DNA of 16,973 nt from Puniceicoccales bacterium (GCA_031282565.1 JAITDL010000094.1:1-16973), one strand, 5' to 3'; shown: positions 7,093 through 13,748, numbered from the stretch's first letter. The notes: generated by a model not told the origin, from the letters alone. Program-made: numbers and translations.

Positions 7093-8550
7093 TCACCAAT
7101 TGTTTGCCTTAAAGATAAAATCCTTGGCGTCGTTGATTTCTTGGAATTTGGCTTGGGCCTCAGCAATATTGTCTGGGTTTTTGTCGGGATGCCATTTCAT
7201 GGCAAGTTTTCTGAAGGCGGCTGTGACCTTCTTTTTATCCCTTGAATCACTTTCCGTTATGGCGAGTGCTTTGCATGCGTCGGCATATTCCGATCCAGCG
7301 GTGGAAGTAAATCCAAATGGGCCGGAGCCGGATTGGAAGCTGAAGCTATCGTGGTCTACAGGAACTGATGCTTGGTTAAGAACTGTAACATTTTTCCCGT
7401 TGAAGCTATTTATTATGGCTGCGAGCACTCGATTGGAATTCCAGATGCCGCATATGTACACCGAAACAGCCTTCGCCGTTGCCGATGGTAAAGTTATGTC
7501 GCCGATGTGCGCTATGCGTCCGTCTATAAGATATGTTGCTGCACTGTCGCAGGACCTGATGAAAATTTTATCAATCTCGCTGCACATTGAGCAATCTACG
7601 CCAAATGGGATTATGCAGCTGTTCAGGACTAGCGTCTTGACGCCGGGACCAAGCGTAAGTGCCCCATCGGCGATGATAAAATTTTCACAGTGAACTAATT
7701 CAGCAGAATGTGGAACAGTGAGAGTGCCGCCTGTTTCATCGGGGAAAGCTACATCCGATGCAACAAACTTTCTAATGTGGTGGAGCTGGCTCAAATCCAA
7801 GGCGTATTCAACAGTCACATTGGCGAGCATGAGATTGGAAATGTTCGGGAAGTCATTCAAAATGTGGAGATCTTCTAGGCCGAGTGTGAGTAGAATCTTC
7901 CCATCATTGCCGCAAAGTTGGACGGTAAAATAGCCTGATAAAACGCCGTCTGGCAAGGCGCTGACGCAAACAGATTCTGCAGACCTGAGAACTGCAAGCT
8001 GGGCTCTGGACAGAGTAGCTGCAGGATTTGGATTCGCGCCCTGCGGCGCGCCGCCTGACGAGGCAAATGCCGAAGACGATCCGAATTCAGTCTGTTGATA
8101 CGCATAGGCTTGCGGATTGTCAGCCTGACCGGGAAACGGAAAACTATCTGGCTTCAGGTGTGGTGCCTGTGTTTGATTTTCGCGCAGCCTCAGTCGTTTT
8201 CCGCGTGTGTGCTCATATCTTTGCAGGAAAATAAGATAGCAATTGTGTTCTACATACTTAAGCTTATTGTCGCCAACGATGCATGCCGCAATGAAAAACA
8301 TAATGCCAAGTGTTGCTATGAACATGGCGATTTTGAGTATATCTCCAAGCGGGCTATTGGAGAGCTTCACTGCGCCTCCGAGCGTGGCTGCTACGTCGTA
8401 GGCGGTAATATGACGGCCATGCGAACTAGTGATCCCCTTTGTTCTGAGCTCAAAAATGACATGTTCAACTATGTCTCTTCCGGCTAAAAATAAATAGACG
8501 TCGCCAGCCCCCGGGTCTGTGACCGGTCCAAATGAAGTTGCACCATTCAT
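7093..8550 (-). CDS. Single-pass membrane protein with C-terminal J domain
   Basis: The C-terminus is a J domain, the module that docks on DnaK/Hsp70 and stimulates its ATPase. Residues about 422-482 run ADACKALAITE, AAFRKLAMKWHPDKNPDN, then KFQEINDAKDFIF, with the essential HPD at 454-456. From the N-terminus there is a soluble stretch of about 70 residues, one strong membrane segment (71-92, ILKIAMFIATLGIMFFIAAC) and a Pro/Gln/Ala/Ser-rich linker (about 130-185). A region of about 185-410 follows with leucine-rich, repeat-like strands. Only the J domain is recognisable, so it is a type III (class C) J protein, not DnaJ. ATG at 8550 is preferred over an in-frame TTG at 8559; neither has a Shine-Dalgarno site. 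The J domain should face the cytoplasm, and the client is unknown. Confidence 0.85.
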   Translation of the reverse strand: MNGATSFGPVTDPGAGDVYLFLAGRDIVEHVIFELRTKGITSSHGRHITAYDVAATLGGAVKLSNSPLGDILKIAMFIATLGIMFFIAACIVGDNKLKYVEHNCYLIFLQRYEHTRGKRLRLRENQTQAPHLKPDSFPFPGQADNPQAYAYQQTEFGSSSAFASSGGAPQGANPNPAATLSRAQLAVLRSAESVCVSALPDGVLSGYFTVQLCGNDGKILLTLGLEDLHILNDFPNISNLMLANVTVEYALDLSQLHHIRKFVASDVAFPDETGGTLTVPHSAELVHCENFIIADGALTLGPGVKTLVLNSCIIPFGVDCSMCSEIDKIFIRSCDSAATYLIDGRIAHIGDITLPSATAKAVSVYICGIWNSNRVLAAIINSFNGKNVTVLNQASVPVDHDSFSFQSGSGPFGFTSTAGSEYADACKALAITESDSRDKKKVTAAFRKLAMKWHPDKNPDNIAEAQAKFQEINDAKDFIFKANNW

Positions 8551-8602
8551 TCGATGCAACCGCTATGGGGAAAACTGGACAAAGTCAACATTTTTCTGTC
8601 TG

Positions 8603-8616
8603 GCGATGGCCATCGC
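8603..8616. repeat. 14-bp perfect palindrome between the two J-like genes
   Basis: GCGATGGCCATCGC is its own reverse complement. It lies in the 102-bp gap, next to the hairpin at 8619-8647 and about 50 bp upstream of the J-protein start. It could be a dimeric regulator site. A TTGACT hexamer (minus strand, 8583-8588) lies just downstream in the transcription direction, with a poor -10 partner. Confidence 0.35.
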
Positions 8617-8618
8617 GC

Positions 8619-8647
8619 AGCGCCGGCTGCAAATGCGGCCTGGCGCT
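8619..8647. repeat. GC-rich hairpin at the end of the HPE gene
   Basis: AGCGCC-GGC pairs with GCC-T-GGCGCT around a 10-nt loop, giving nine base pairs with one bulged T. It starts 5 bp beyond the stop codon of the 375-residue gene. In the minus-strand transcript it is followed by GCGCGATGG, not by a U-tract, so it is more likely an mRNA-end stabiliser or attenuator than a standard terminator. Confidence 0.45.
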
Positions 8648-8652
8648 TAAAT

Positions 8653-9780
8653 TTAATTTGTGCATACATATTCGACAATTGCTAGCAAGCTAAGTAAATT
8701 ACCGATGGCGTCATCTCCTCTACCATCGCCCACGTCGCCACTGGCCAATCCAAGAACGACGTCTTTCACTTCATTGGACAAACCAGGTGGAATGTCTAGA
8801 GTGGTACGTTCGCTAAATCCGATGAGAAGTGAATGCGCTTTGTCCGTGAATACGATTGGGCTATCTTCCGCGCTGACCGTTGTCACAATGGATCGCGTTC
8901 TTACGATTTGCGCAAATCCTTCAGGGTTGCTTCCCCATTCCGGATGCACTTTTGCAATTAATTCATTTCTTTTTTCTTTTGCGCATTGCGCTAGGCCAAA
9001 AAACTTGAGCCATTCCACCCCATTTGGCGAATTGGCGGCGGCAATGAAGCGGGCTATGTCTCTGAAGGTAAAGCATTCGCAGCCGCTTGCTTTGCCAGCT
9101 CCAAATTCATATGCTATGCCCCCGGCGATGGCTGCAATTTTGACATAGGTTCCAAGGTTTGTGCGGCGTGCTCCAATATGTTCAACGGCGCTAACAAGTT
9201 CAGCTACTCTGCTTGCTGCGGCGAAAATTGCTGCACAGACGTCGTTGCTAGGATTATCGCATGCGACAAAAATTTTGCGCAGTGAGGTCGCTGTAGATGC
9301 CAAAGATCGAATGAATCCCAATGTGGAGGCGTCTTCCGTAGGATCGTGCAGTGCCAATTCGACGGCGAGCTGTTTTGCTTGCTCAATGAAAGTCGGCACG
9401 GCGAATTCGCCAATCCATTTTTTTAAGACTATGGTAAATAGCGTAGCCTGGAGCCCTCCTGTGTTCGCTAGGAAACTCTTCAATATTTCAATTTGTTCGT
9501 CTATTCCATGCGGAGTGCTAAGCATTTGAAGATCAGCGCAAAGCGATTCAATTGGCCGCCATAGTCCCATGAAACTATAAATGTCACACCTGAACCAGAG
9601 CACATGCTGTGCCAGTGCAGCTACATGGAAATGGCGAAAAGTAGTATGTTTTTCGCAATTGCCGCATAATGCCCTAAGCGTCGGCGTGGCGCCGTCGATT
9701 GAATCTCTAAGTTTTGCCGCATGTGTCTGTCTTTCCAACGCCTCTATTTGGGACAGAATAACTTTGGCTATATTAAGCAT
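8653..9780 (-). CDS. Unknown protein with degenerate J-like segment (HPE)
   Basis: I do not recognise this protein as a whole (375 residues). It is largely alpha-helical and Ala-rich, with no signal peptide. Near the N-terminus C39-x2-C42-x2-H45-x4-H50-x-H52 could be a small metal site. Residues 257-297 resemble a shortened J domain: WLKFFGLAQ as helix I, KEKRNELIAKVHPE leading to the loop, and EGFAQIVRTRSIV as helix III. HPE (279-281) stands where HPD is required, and helix II is about seven residues short. Its neighbour encodes a true J domain, which raises the chance that the likeness is real. ATG at 9778-9780 lies inside a perfect 10-bp hairpin. It lies 78 bp downstream of glgB on the same strand. 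Confidence 0.72.
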   Translation of the reverse strand: MLNIAKVILSQIEALERQTHAAKLRDSIDGATPTLRALCGNCEKHTTFRHFHVAALAQHVLWFRCDIYSFMGLWRPIESLCADLQMLSTPHGIDEQIEILKSFLANTGGLQATLFTIVLKKWIGEFAVPTFIEQAKQLAVELALHDPTEDASTLGFIRSLASTATSLRKIFVACDNPSNDVCAAIFAAASRVAELVSAVEHIGARRTNLGTYVKIAAIAGGIAYEFGAGKASGCECFTFRDIARFIAAANSPNGVEWLKFFGLAQCAKEKRNELIAKVHPEWGSNPEGFAQIVRTRSIVTTVSAEDSPIVFTDKAHSLLIGFSERTTLDIPPGLSNEVKDVVLGLASGDVGDGRGDDAIGNLLSLLAIVEYVCTN

Positions 9781-9796
9781 TGCGGCGCAATGCTTA
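9774..9796. promoter_or_regulatory. Perfect 10-bp hairpin covering a start codon
   Basis: TAAGCATTGC-GGC-GCAATGCTTA: perfect 10-bp arms and a 3-bp loop. In the minus-strand mRNA the AUG of the 375-residue gene (9778-9780) is paired within the downstream arm. It could limit initiation until unfolded, or couple it to ribosomes finishing glgB 78 bp upstream. There is no U-tract after it, so it is not an intrinsic terminator. If the true start is elsewhere, it may instead be a binding site. Confidence 0.5.
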
Positions 9797-9858
9797 CGAA
9801 AGTATTGGTTTTGTCAATGGGAAGTTTTACGTTTTTTCAAATTCACAATTTAGCGCTA

Positions 9859-12039
9859 TCAATCTCTGGGTCGCAGCAATATGCAGCTGTGTGGTGGGAG
9901 AAATAGATTTACGCTTTGCTCCATGCCATTTGCTGGAATTTTTTCGCTTCCAATTCCGCCGCAATTTCCAGTGCCACCGCCGCCGTAGTGGAGTGAATCG
10001 CTGTTAAGTATCTCTGCCCAAAATCCACCGACCGGTACGCCAACGGCGTAGGATCGCAGGGCCACGCCGGAGAAATTACATGCTGCCAACATGATTTCGC
10101 CAACGTTTTCACCAAGGCGTAGGAATGTCAGCGCACCGGCGCCGGCGTCGTCAGGATTAACCCACCGAAATCCACGGCGATCGTCGTCGTAGAGTCCCAG
10201 CCACGGCAGCGAGCGGTACAGTCTATTTAAATCCCTAACCCACCGCCGCAAACCGCTGTGATTCATGTAGGATAGCAAATGCCAGTCCAGGCTCCGGAAG
10301 TGGCACCATTCGTCGTGCTGGCCGAACTCACCACCCATGAAGAGGGATTTTTTCCCTGGCCAGGCCCACATGTAGCCGAAGAGAGAGCGCAGCATGGCGC
10401 ACTTCCAGTCCATGCGATCCGACGGCATGCGCGCCAGCAGCGATCCCTTGCCGTGAACAACTTCGTCGTGGGATAGCGCCAATACGAAGTGTTCCGTATA
10501 TTGGTATAGCATGGCGAAGGTCAGGCGGTTGTGGCTGTGGCTGCGGAAAAGCGGATCCTGGGAGAAATAGTCCAGCGTGTCGTGCATCCAGCCCATGCCC
10601 CACTTGAAGTCAAACCCGAGCCCACCAAAGTCAACGGGCCGCGTGACGCCGTCGAAGGTTGTGGATTCCTCGGCAATGGTTATTATCCCAGGAAACTGTC
10701 CATGCAGCAGCGCATTGGCATTTTTCAGGAAGGCAAGTGCCTCGAGATTTTCCGCGCCGCCGTAGATATTTGGAACCCACTCGCCGCTTTCCCGACCGTA
10801 GCTGCGGTAAATCATTGCCGCGACGGCGTCCACACGGAATCCGTCGACGTGATAGCGTTCGCACCATGAAATTGCACTGCAGAGCAGGAAATTCGCCACT
10901 TCGTTGCGGCCGTAGTTGAATACCAATGTGCCCCATTGGCCATGTTCTCCGATGCGACTGTCGGCGTATTCGTAGAGGCATGTACCGTCAAATTGCGCCA
11001 GCGCAAAGCGATCTCTGGGGAAGTGTGCCGGGACCCAGTCAATGATGACGCCTATGGATGCCTGGTGGAGCGCATCAACCAGGAACTTAAAATCATCGGG
11101 AGAGCCGTAGCGGGCCGTCGGCGCAAAATATCCCGTGCTCTGGTATCCCCAGGAACCGTCGAATGGAAACTCCGCCAGCGGAAGAAATTCCACGTGGGTG
11201 AATCCCATCTCAACGCAGTATTCGGAGAGCAGAGGCGCCATCTCTCTGTAGGTCAGCGGCCTATCCCCGTCCTCTGGCATACGTCGCCAGGAATCCATGT
11301 GCACTTCGTAGATGGAAATGGCCTGCTGGAATGGTTTGCAATTTTTTCGCTGACCCATCCATCCGCCGTCATTCCATGTATATGTATCTTCTCGGCAGAT
11401 AATTGCCGCAGGTTCGGTTGCCCGTTCGTAGGCCAGAGCGCAGGGGTCCGTGCGAAGCTGGAGATTTCCATCGGCGCCTACGATTTCGAACTTATAGAGA
11501 TGCCCAGGAGAAAGATTTGCTACGAAGATATTCCAAACGCCAGATCCTCCGAGTGGATTCATCGGCAGATATCTGCCATCCCAGCCGTTGAAATCGCCGA
11601 CCACGGATACGCGCTGAGCATTTGGAGCCCAGAGGGAAAAACTTACTCCGCCGATGCCGTCTACGGTGGCCACATGCGCACCGAGAAAATCGTGCATGCG
11701 CAGCCACTTCCCCTCTGCGAAAAGGTGCAGATCCAAATCGCCTACGGTGCCGTGGAATCGGTATGGATCTTCCATTTCCTCCGTCGATCCATCGCGGCGC
11801 GTGATGCGAAATCTGTGCGAAAACGGCTCGCCGGTGGCAATTTCGCACTGAAAAAGTCCGCAGTCGCTGAGTCGCTCCATTGGCATTATTTTTTCATTTT
11901 GGATGTTAACTGCCTCGCAAGAGACGCAATTTGCCACATAGGCTCTCAAAACGTGACCATTTTCGCTGCGGTTCCAGCCGAGCACATCCCGTGGTTTCCC
12001 GCAGCGTGCGGACAAAAGCGATCTAAGTTTCTCATCCAC
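9859..12039 (-). CDS. glgB: 1,4-alpha-glucan (glycogen) branching enzyme
   Basis: GlgB makes alpha-1,6 branches in glycogen by cutting and transferring alpha-1,4 glucan segments in the cytoplasm. The 726-residue protein has the full bacterial layout: an N-terminal N1 domain (about 1-110), a CBM48 domain (about 115-225, with FSLWAPNAQRVSVVGDFNGW), a GH13 barrel, and a C-terminal beta domain. Catalytic residues align one position off E. coli: nucleophile D404 (GFRVDAVAAM), acid/base E457 (IAEEST) and D525 (LSHDEVVHGK). The start is GTG at 12037-12039; an in-frame TAG at 12049-12051 excludes a much longer protein. No other glycogen gene (glgA, glgC, glgP, glgX) is in the window. A long opposite-strand frame over its 5' half is a shadow. 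Confidence 0.98.
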   Translation of the reverse strand: MDEKLRSLLSARCGKPRDVLGWNRSENGHVLRAYVANCVSCEAVNIQNEKIMPMERLSDCGLFQCEIATGEPFSHRFRITRRDGSTEEMEDPYRFHGTVGDLDLHLFAEGKWLRMHDFLGAHVATVDGIGGVSFSLWAPNAQRVSVVGDFNGWDGRYLPMNPLGGSGVWNIFVANLSPGHLYKFEIVGADGNLQLRTDPCALAYERATEPAAIICREDTYTWNDGGWMGQRKNCKPFQQAISIYEVHMDSWRRMPEDGDRPLTYREMAPLLSEYCVEMGFTHVEFLPLAEFPFDGSWGYQSTGYFAPTARYGSPDDFKFLVDALHQASIGVIIDWVPAHFPRDRFALAQFDGTCLYEYADSRIGEHGQWGTLVFNYGRNEVANFLLCSAISWCERYHVDGFRVDAVAAMIYRSYGRESGEWVPNIYGGAENLEALAFLKNANALLHGQFPGIITIAEESTTFDGVTRPVDFGGLGFDFKWGMGWMHDTLDYFSQDPLFRSHSHNRLTFAMLYQYTEHFVLALSHDEVVHGKGSLLARMPSDRMDWKCAMLRSLFGYMWAWPGKKSLFMGGEFGQHDEWCHFRSLDWHLLSYMNHSGLRRWVRDLNRLYRSLPWLGLYDDDRRGFRWVNPDDAGAGALTFLRLGENVGEIMLAACNFSGVALRSYAVGVPVGGFWAEILNSDSLHYGGGGTGNCGGIGSEKIPANGMEQSVNLFLPPHSCILLRPRD

Positions 12040-12107
12040 AAGAGAAATCTACCTATGGGAACAGATCCGCGCCAGATTTTTCTGCGTAAAAATAACGAAC
12101 CGTTAGC

Positions 12108-12121
12108 AAACGGCGCCGTTT
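12108..12121. promoter_or_regulatory. 14-bp perfect palindrome in the glgB divergent region
   Basis: AAACGGCGCCGTTT is fully self-complementary. It lies 69 bp upstream of glgB and 72 bp upstream of the divergent gene at 12193, almost exactly midway. It overlaps the weak -10 proposed for glgB, as an operator would. No protein can be named as its ligand. Confidence 0.4.
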
Positions 12122-12145
12122 AATCGCTAAAAAAACGCTAATCAA
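12117..12145 (-). promoter_or_regulatory. Weak candidate promoter for glgB
   Basis: On the minus strand, TTGATT (12140-12145) and TAAACG (12117-12122) are 17 bp apart. They match consensus at 4 of 6 and 3 of 6 positions. The position is reasonable, about 78 nt upstream of the GTG start. The match is poor enough to be chance. Confidence 0.22.
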
Positions 12146-12192
12146 TAAAATAGCACTCAAAAATACCGTCGATTGATTCAAAAACAGTAGCA

Positions 12193-12426
12193 ATGAGCGA
12201 AACACGATTATTGGCTGTCGTTAGAGGTGACGACGGCACCATTAGAGGTGTCACCGGAGATCTCTATGATTCCCGTAACCCTTCACACATTGGCTGCGTT
12301 ACTGAAAGGAGGTATATGGAGTTCATAAACAGTGGGGCCAGAATGGCTCCGAATCCGATGGTGCAGCGTCCCTGTGCTCTCAACGGATGGGAAACGAACC
12401 GCATCACCCTCAGCATGTGGGGTTGA
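12193..12426 (+). CDS. Unknown 77-residue protein, first gene of a two-gene unit
   Basis: I do not recognise this protein. It is small, soluble-looking and mildly basic, with no signal peptide or membrane span. ATG at 12193 has no Shine-Dalgarno site. A perfect AAAGGAGGT at 12305-12313 lies 2 bp before an in-frame ATG at 12316 (residue 42), so a shorter 36-residue product is conceivable, although the spacing is tighter than usual. The stop is 25 bp ahead of the membrane-protein gene, which points to co-transcription. An overlapping minus-strand frame (12283-12639) crosses both genes and is taken as a shadow. Confidence 0.5.
   Translation: MSETRLLAVVRGDDGTIRGVTGDLYDSRNPSHIGCVTERRYMEFINSGARMAPNPMVQRPCALNGWETNRITLSMWG
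12305..12313 (+). promoter_or_regulatory. Perfect internal Shine-Dalgarno sequence
   Basis: AAAGGAGGT is a full-strength match to the 16S rRNA 3' end and the strongest seen in this window, where most genes have none. It lies inside the 77-residue ORF and 2 bp before the in-frame ATG at 12316. It may drive internal initiation or pause ribosomes. Confidence 0.4.
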
Positions 12427-12451
12427 GCGCGTGTTCCATCTAGGATGGTAA

Positions 12452-13171
12452 ATGTCTGCTCCAACTGGTAAAACTGTGCCTTTCCCGAGCACCACGACGG
12501 ACGCCGGTCTCTGTTGTGTTGGGCTCTTCCTAGATGGAAAGGGCGGTGGAGTGTGGAAGCGTATCAGGCGGCATACGGCCCCGGAGTCGTCGTGGTGTGT
12601 GGATTTCCAAAGGCTCTTTAGGGAGAACCGGGATGCCACAGTTATCTACGATGAACTTTCGTCGTGCTATGCCGCCATGCCCGATCTTTCGCAGGTGCAG
12701 CTGTTGCGCTATGTGACAACTGCTCCGTGGTTGGCCAGGGACGCCGACGCCGTAAGAGTTGGGCTTGCTTTCCGTGATCCAACTAGCAAGTTCTTCACGG
12801 ATACCACATGCACGCTGAATCGCTACGAAATAGCTGGTCCTACCGGGCAGCTCCTCAGGGACATAGGGGATGCGGTCTGCAAGGGCGGCATAGGTGTGGC
12901 AATTATTGATGCATTCATGTGGCTGCGAAACCTGTTGGTTGGTCCAGCGGCGGTAGTTTCTCCGCTGTACCTGCTGATTGGATTGGCCGTCGGAGTTCTG
13001 ATGTATCTCGTCGGACTTCTGCTGCGTACAATCTATACCAGGGTATACTGCCGCACGGCTGCGTTCGCGTTCGATGCCAATGGACTTCCAGATGCTAGTG
13101 TTGCCGCCGCTGCTGCCGCTACTGCTGCCGCTACTGCTGCCGCCGCTACTGCTACTGCTCCTTCTGCCTAG
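12452..13171 (+). CDS. Unknown membrane protein with Ala/Thr low-complexity tail
   Basis: I do not recognise this protein (239 residues). The N-terminal 140 residues are soluble and cysteine-containing (CC at 21-22). A moderately hydrophobic stretch at about 143-165 is followed by a strong membrane segment at about 169-192, then a short basic stretch (RTIYTRVYCR). The last 23 residues are almost all Ala with regularly placed Thr, ending PSA. The ATG has a plausible Shine-Dalgarno site (AGGATGG). It is the second gene of a unit ending in the terminator at 13212-13242. The soluble-hydrophobic-tail layout resembles a tail-anchored or host-directed membrane protein, but that is only inference. 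Confidence 0.75.
   Translation: MSAPTGKTVPFPSTTTDAGLCCVGLFLDGKGGGVWKRIRRHTAPESSWCVDFQRLFRENRDATVIYDELSSCYAAMPDLSQVQLLRYVTTAPWLARDADAVRVGLAFRDPTSKFFTDTTCTLNRYEIAGPTGQLLRDIGDAVCKGGIGVAIIDAFMWLRNLLVGPAAVVSPLYLLIGLAVGVLMYLVGLLLRTIYTRVYCRTAAFAFDANGLPDASVAAAAAATAAATAAAATATAPSA
13103..13159 (+). repeat. GCN/ACT codon repeat encoding an Ala/Thr tail
   Basis: These 19 consecutive codons are all Ala (GCC or GCT) or Thr (ACT). A 12-bp unit, GCCGCTACTGCT, occurs three times (13115, 13127 and 13142), with an extra GCC before the third copy. The unit length is a multiple of three, so slippage would lengthen or shorten the tail without a frameshift. Confidence 0.85.
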
Positions 13172-13211
13172 TTCGTCATGCGTGGAATTGGTGCGTTATA
13201 TTGTTCGGCTC

Positions 13212-13242
13212 GCGGGACGGTTTCGACCGTCCCGCTTTTTTT
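13212..13242 (+). terminator. Strong intrinsic terminator
   Basis: GCGGGACGGT-TTCG-ACCGTCCCGC has ten perfect base pairs and a TTCG tetraloop, followed by seven Ts. It lies 40 bp after the membrane-protein stop. It works only on the plus strand, because on the minus strand the stem is followed by CGAGCCGAAC. The T-tract touches the rnpA stop codon (13241-13243), so the two convergent genes meet here. Confidence 0.96.
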
Positions 13243-13600
13243 ATCTTCGATGGCATTTTGCGGCTGCCAATTTTTCTGCGAATTCATTTCCCATTGCCGT
13301 AGGGTCGAGTGTTTTTGATTCCGTCAGAAAGATCACCAAAAAATCATTGCCAAGCAGTCCATCCGTTGGCGTTTGGCGAAAATTTTCACGGAACACCCTA
13401 CGCAGTCGGTTGCGCCGCACGGCGTTGCCAACTTTCCTTGACGCGATGAGCCCCATGCGCGGCCGTGCCGTGGAGTCGCCACTCCGCTTCCGCACAAGCA
13501 AATAGCCGGAGCACCTGCGGCGGTCGCGGGATGAGCGAAATAGCTGAAAATCCGCTGCAGTGACTATGCGGCGACTGCGTGGAAATCGGAAATCAGACAA
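13241..13600 (-). CDS. rnpA: Ribonuclease P protein component
   Basis: RnpA is the protein subunit that helps RNase P RNA bind pre-tRNA leaders. At 119 residues it has the family length. The diagnostic RNR block is present: GLIASRKVGNAVRRNRLRRV (about 50-69), preceded by a typical strongly basic N-terminal half. The start is TTG at 13598-13600, supported by AGAAGG about 9 nt upstream. It overlaps the rpmH stop codon by 8 bp, the usual sign of translational coupling. The usual downstream partners yidD and yidC are absent; a convergent membrane-protein gene follows instead. No terminator for rnpA itself is visible, so its transcript may run antisense into that gene. Confidence 0.95.
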   Translation of the reverse strand: MSDFRFPRSRRIVTAADFQLFRSSRDRRRCSGYLLVRKRSGDSTARPRMGLIASRKVGNAVRRNRLRRVFRENFRQTPTDGLLGNDFLVIFLTESKTLDPTAMGNEFAEKLAAAKCHRR

Positions 13601-13730
13601 CGGTGAGCCTTCTGCGGCCGACGCGGCGGCGATTGGAGATCACGGCCCTGCCGCCGGCGGTGCTCATGCGCTTGCGAAACCCGCACTTGCGGACTCTGAC
13701 AATCTTCGATGGATTATAGCTGGGTTTCAT
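13593..13730 (-). CDS. rpmH: 50S ribosomal protein L34
   Basis: This 45-residue, extremely basic protein is L34 of the large ribosomal subunit. It begins MKPSYNPSKI, continues with CGFRKRMSTAGGRAVISNRR and ends GRRRLTVV, matching the family throughout. ATG is at 13728-13730 and TGA at 13593-13595. It overlaps the rnpA start, giving the conserved rpmH-rnpA order. dnaA and the origin often lie near this pair, but neither dnaA nor a DnaA-box cluster is visible here. The upstream 62 bp separate it from the divergent surface-protein frame. No strong Shine-Dalgarno site was seen. Confidence 0.96.
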   Translation of the reverse strand: MKPSYNPSKIVRVRKCGFRKRMSTAGGRAVISNRRRVGRRRLTVV

Positions 13731-13738
13731 CTCGCGAC

Positions 13739-13748
13739 CATCTAGATG
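13739..13748. repeat. 10-bp palindrome upstream of rpmH
   Basis: CATCTAGATG is self-complementary and lies 8 bp upstream of the rpmH ATG, between it and the divergent surface-protein gene. It is short enough to be chance, but its position would suit a leader or operator element. Confidence 0.2.

Noticed and set aside
6994..7095. UGA read through or recoded at the J-protein stop, since the remnant is in frame
   Set aside because: TGA ends rpmH exactly where L34 should end and also ends glgB, so UGA is an ordinary stop. The remnant is better explained by duplication.
7100..7693. 197-codon plus-strand frame opposite the J-protein gene
   Set aside because: It is opposite a gene with a clear J domain, has shadow-like composition, and shows no motif.
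10936..12123. 395-codon open frame on the plus strand opposite glgB
   Set aside because: It is antisense to a certain glgB, with no recognisable domain, odd composition and no start context. It is a codon-bias shadow.
12283..12639. 118-codon minus-strand frame across the two-gene unit
   Set aside because: It overlaps two plus-strand frames that share spacing, a Shine-Dalgarno site and a terminator, and its composition is shadow-like.
13074..13505. 143-codon plus-strand frame rich in Leu/Pro
   Set aside because: It arises from reading the Ala/Thr repeat in another frame and runs through the terminator and antisense to rnpA.
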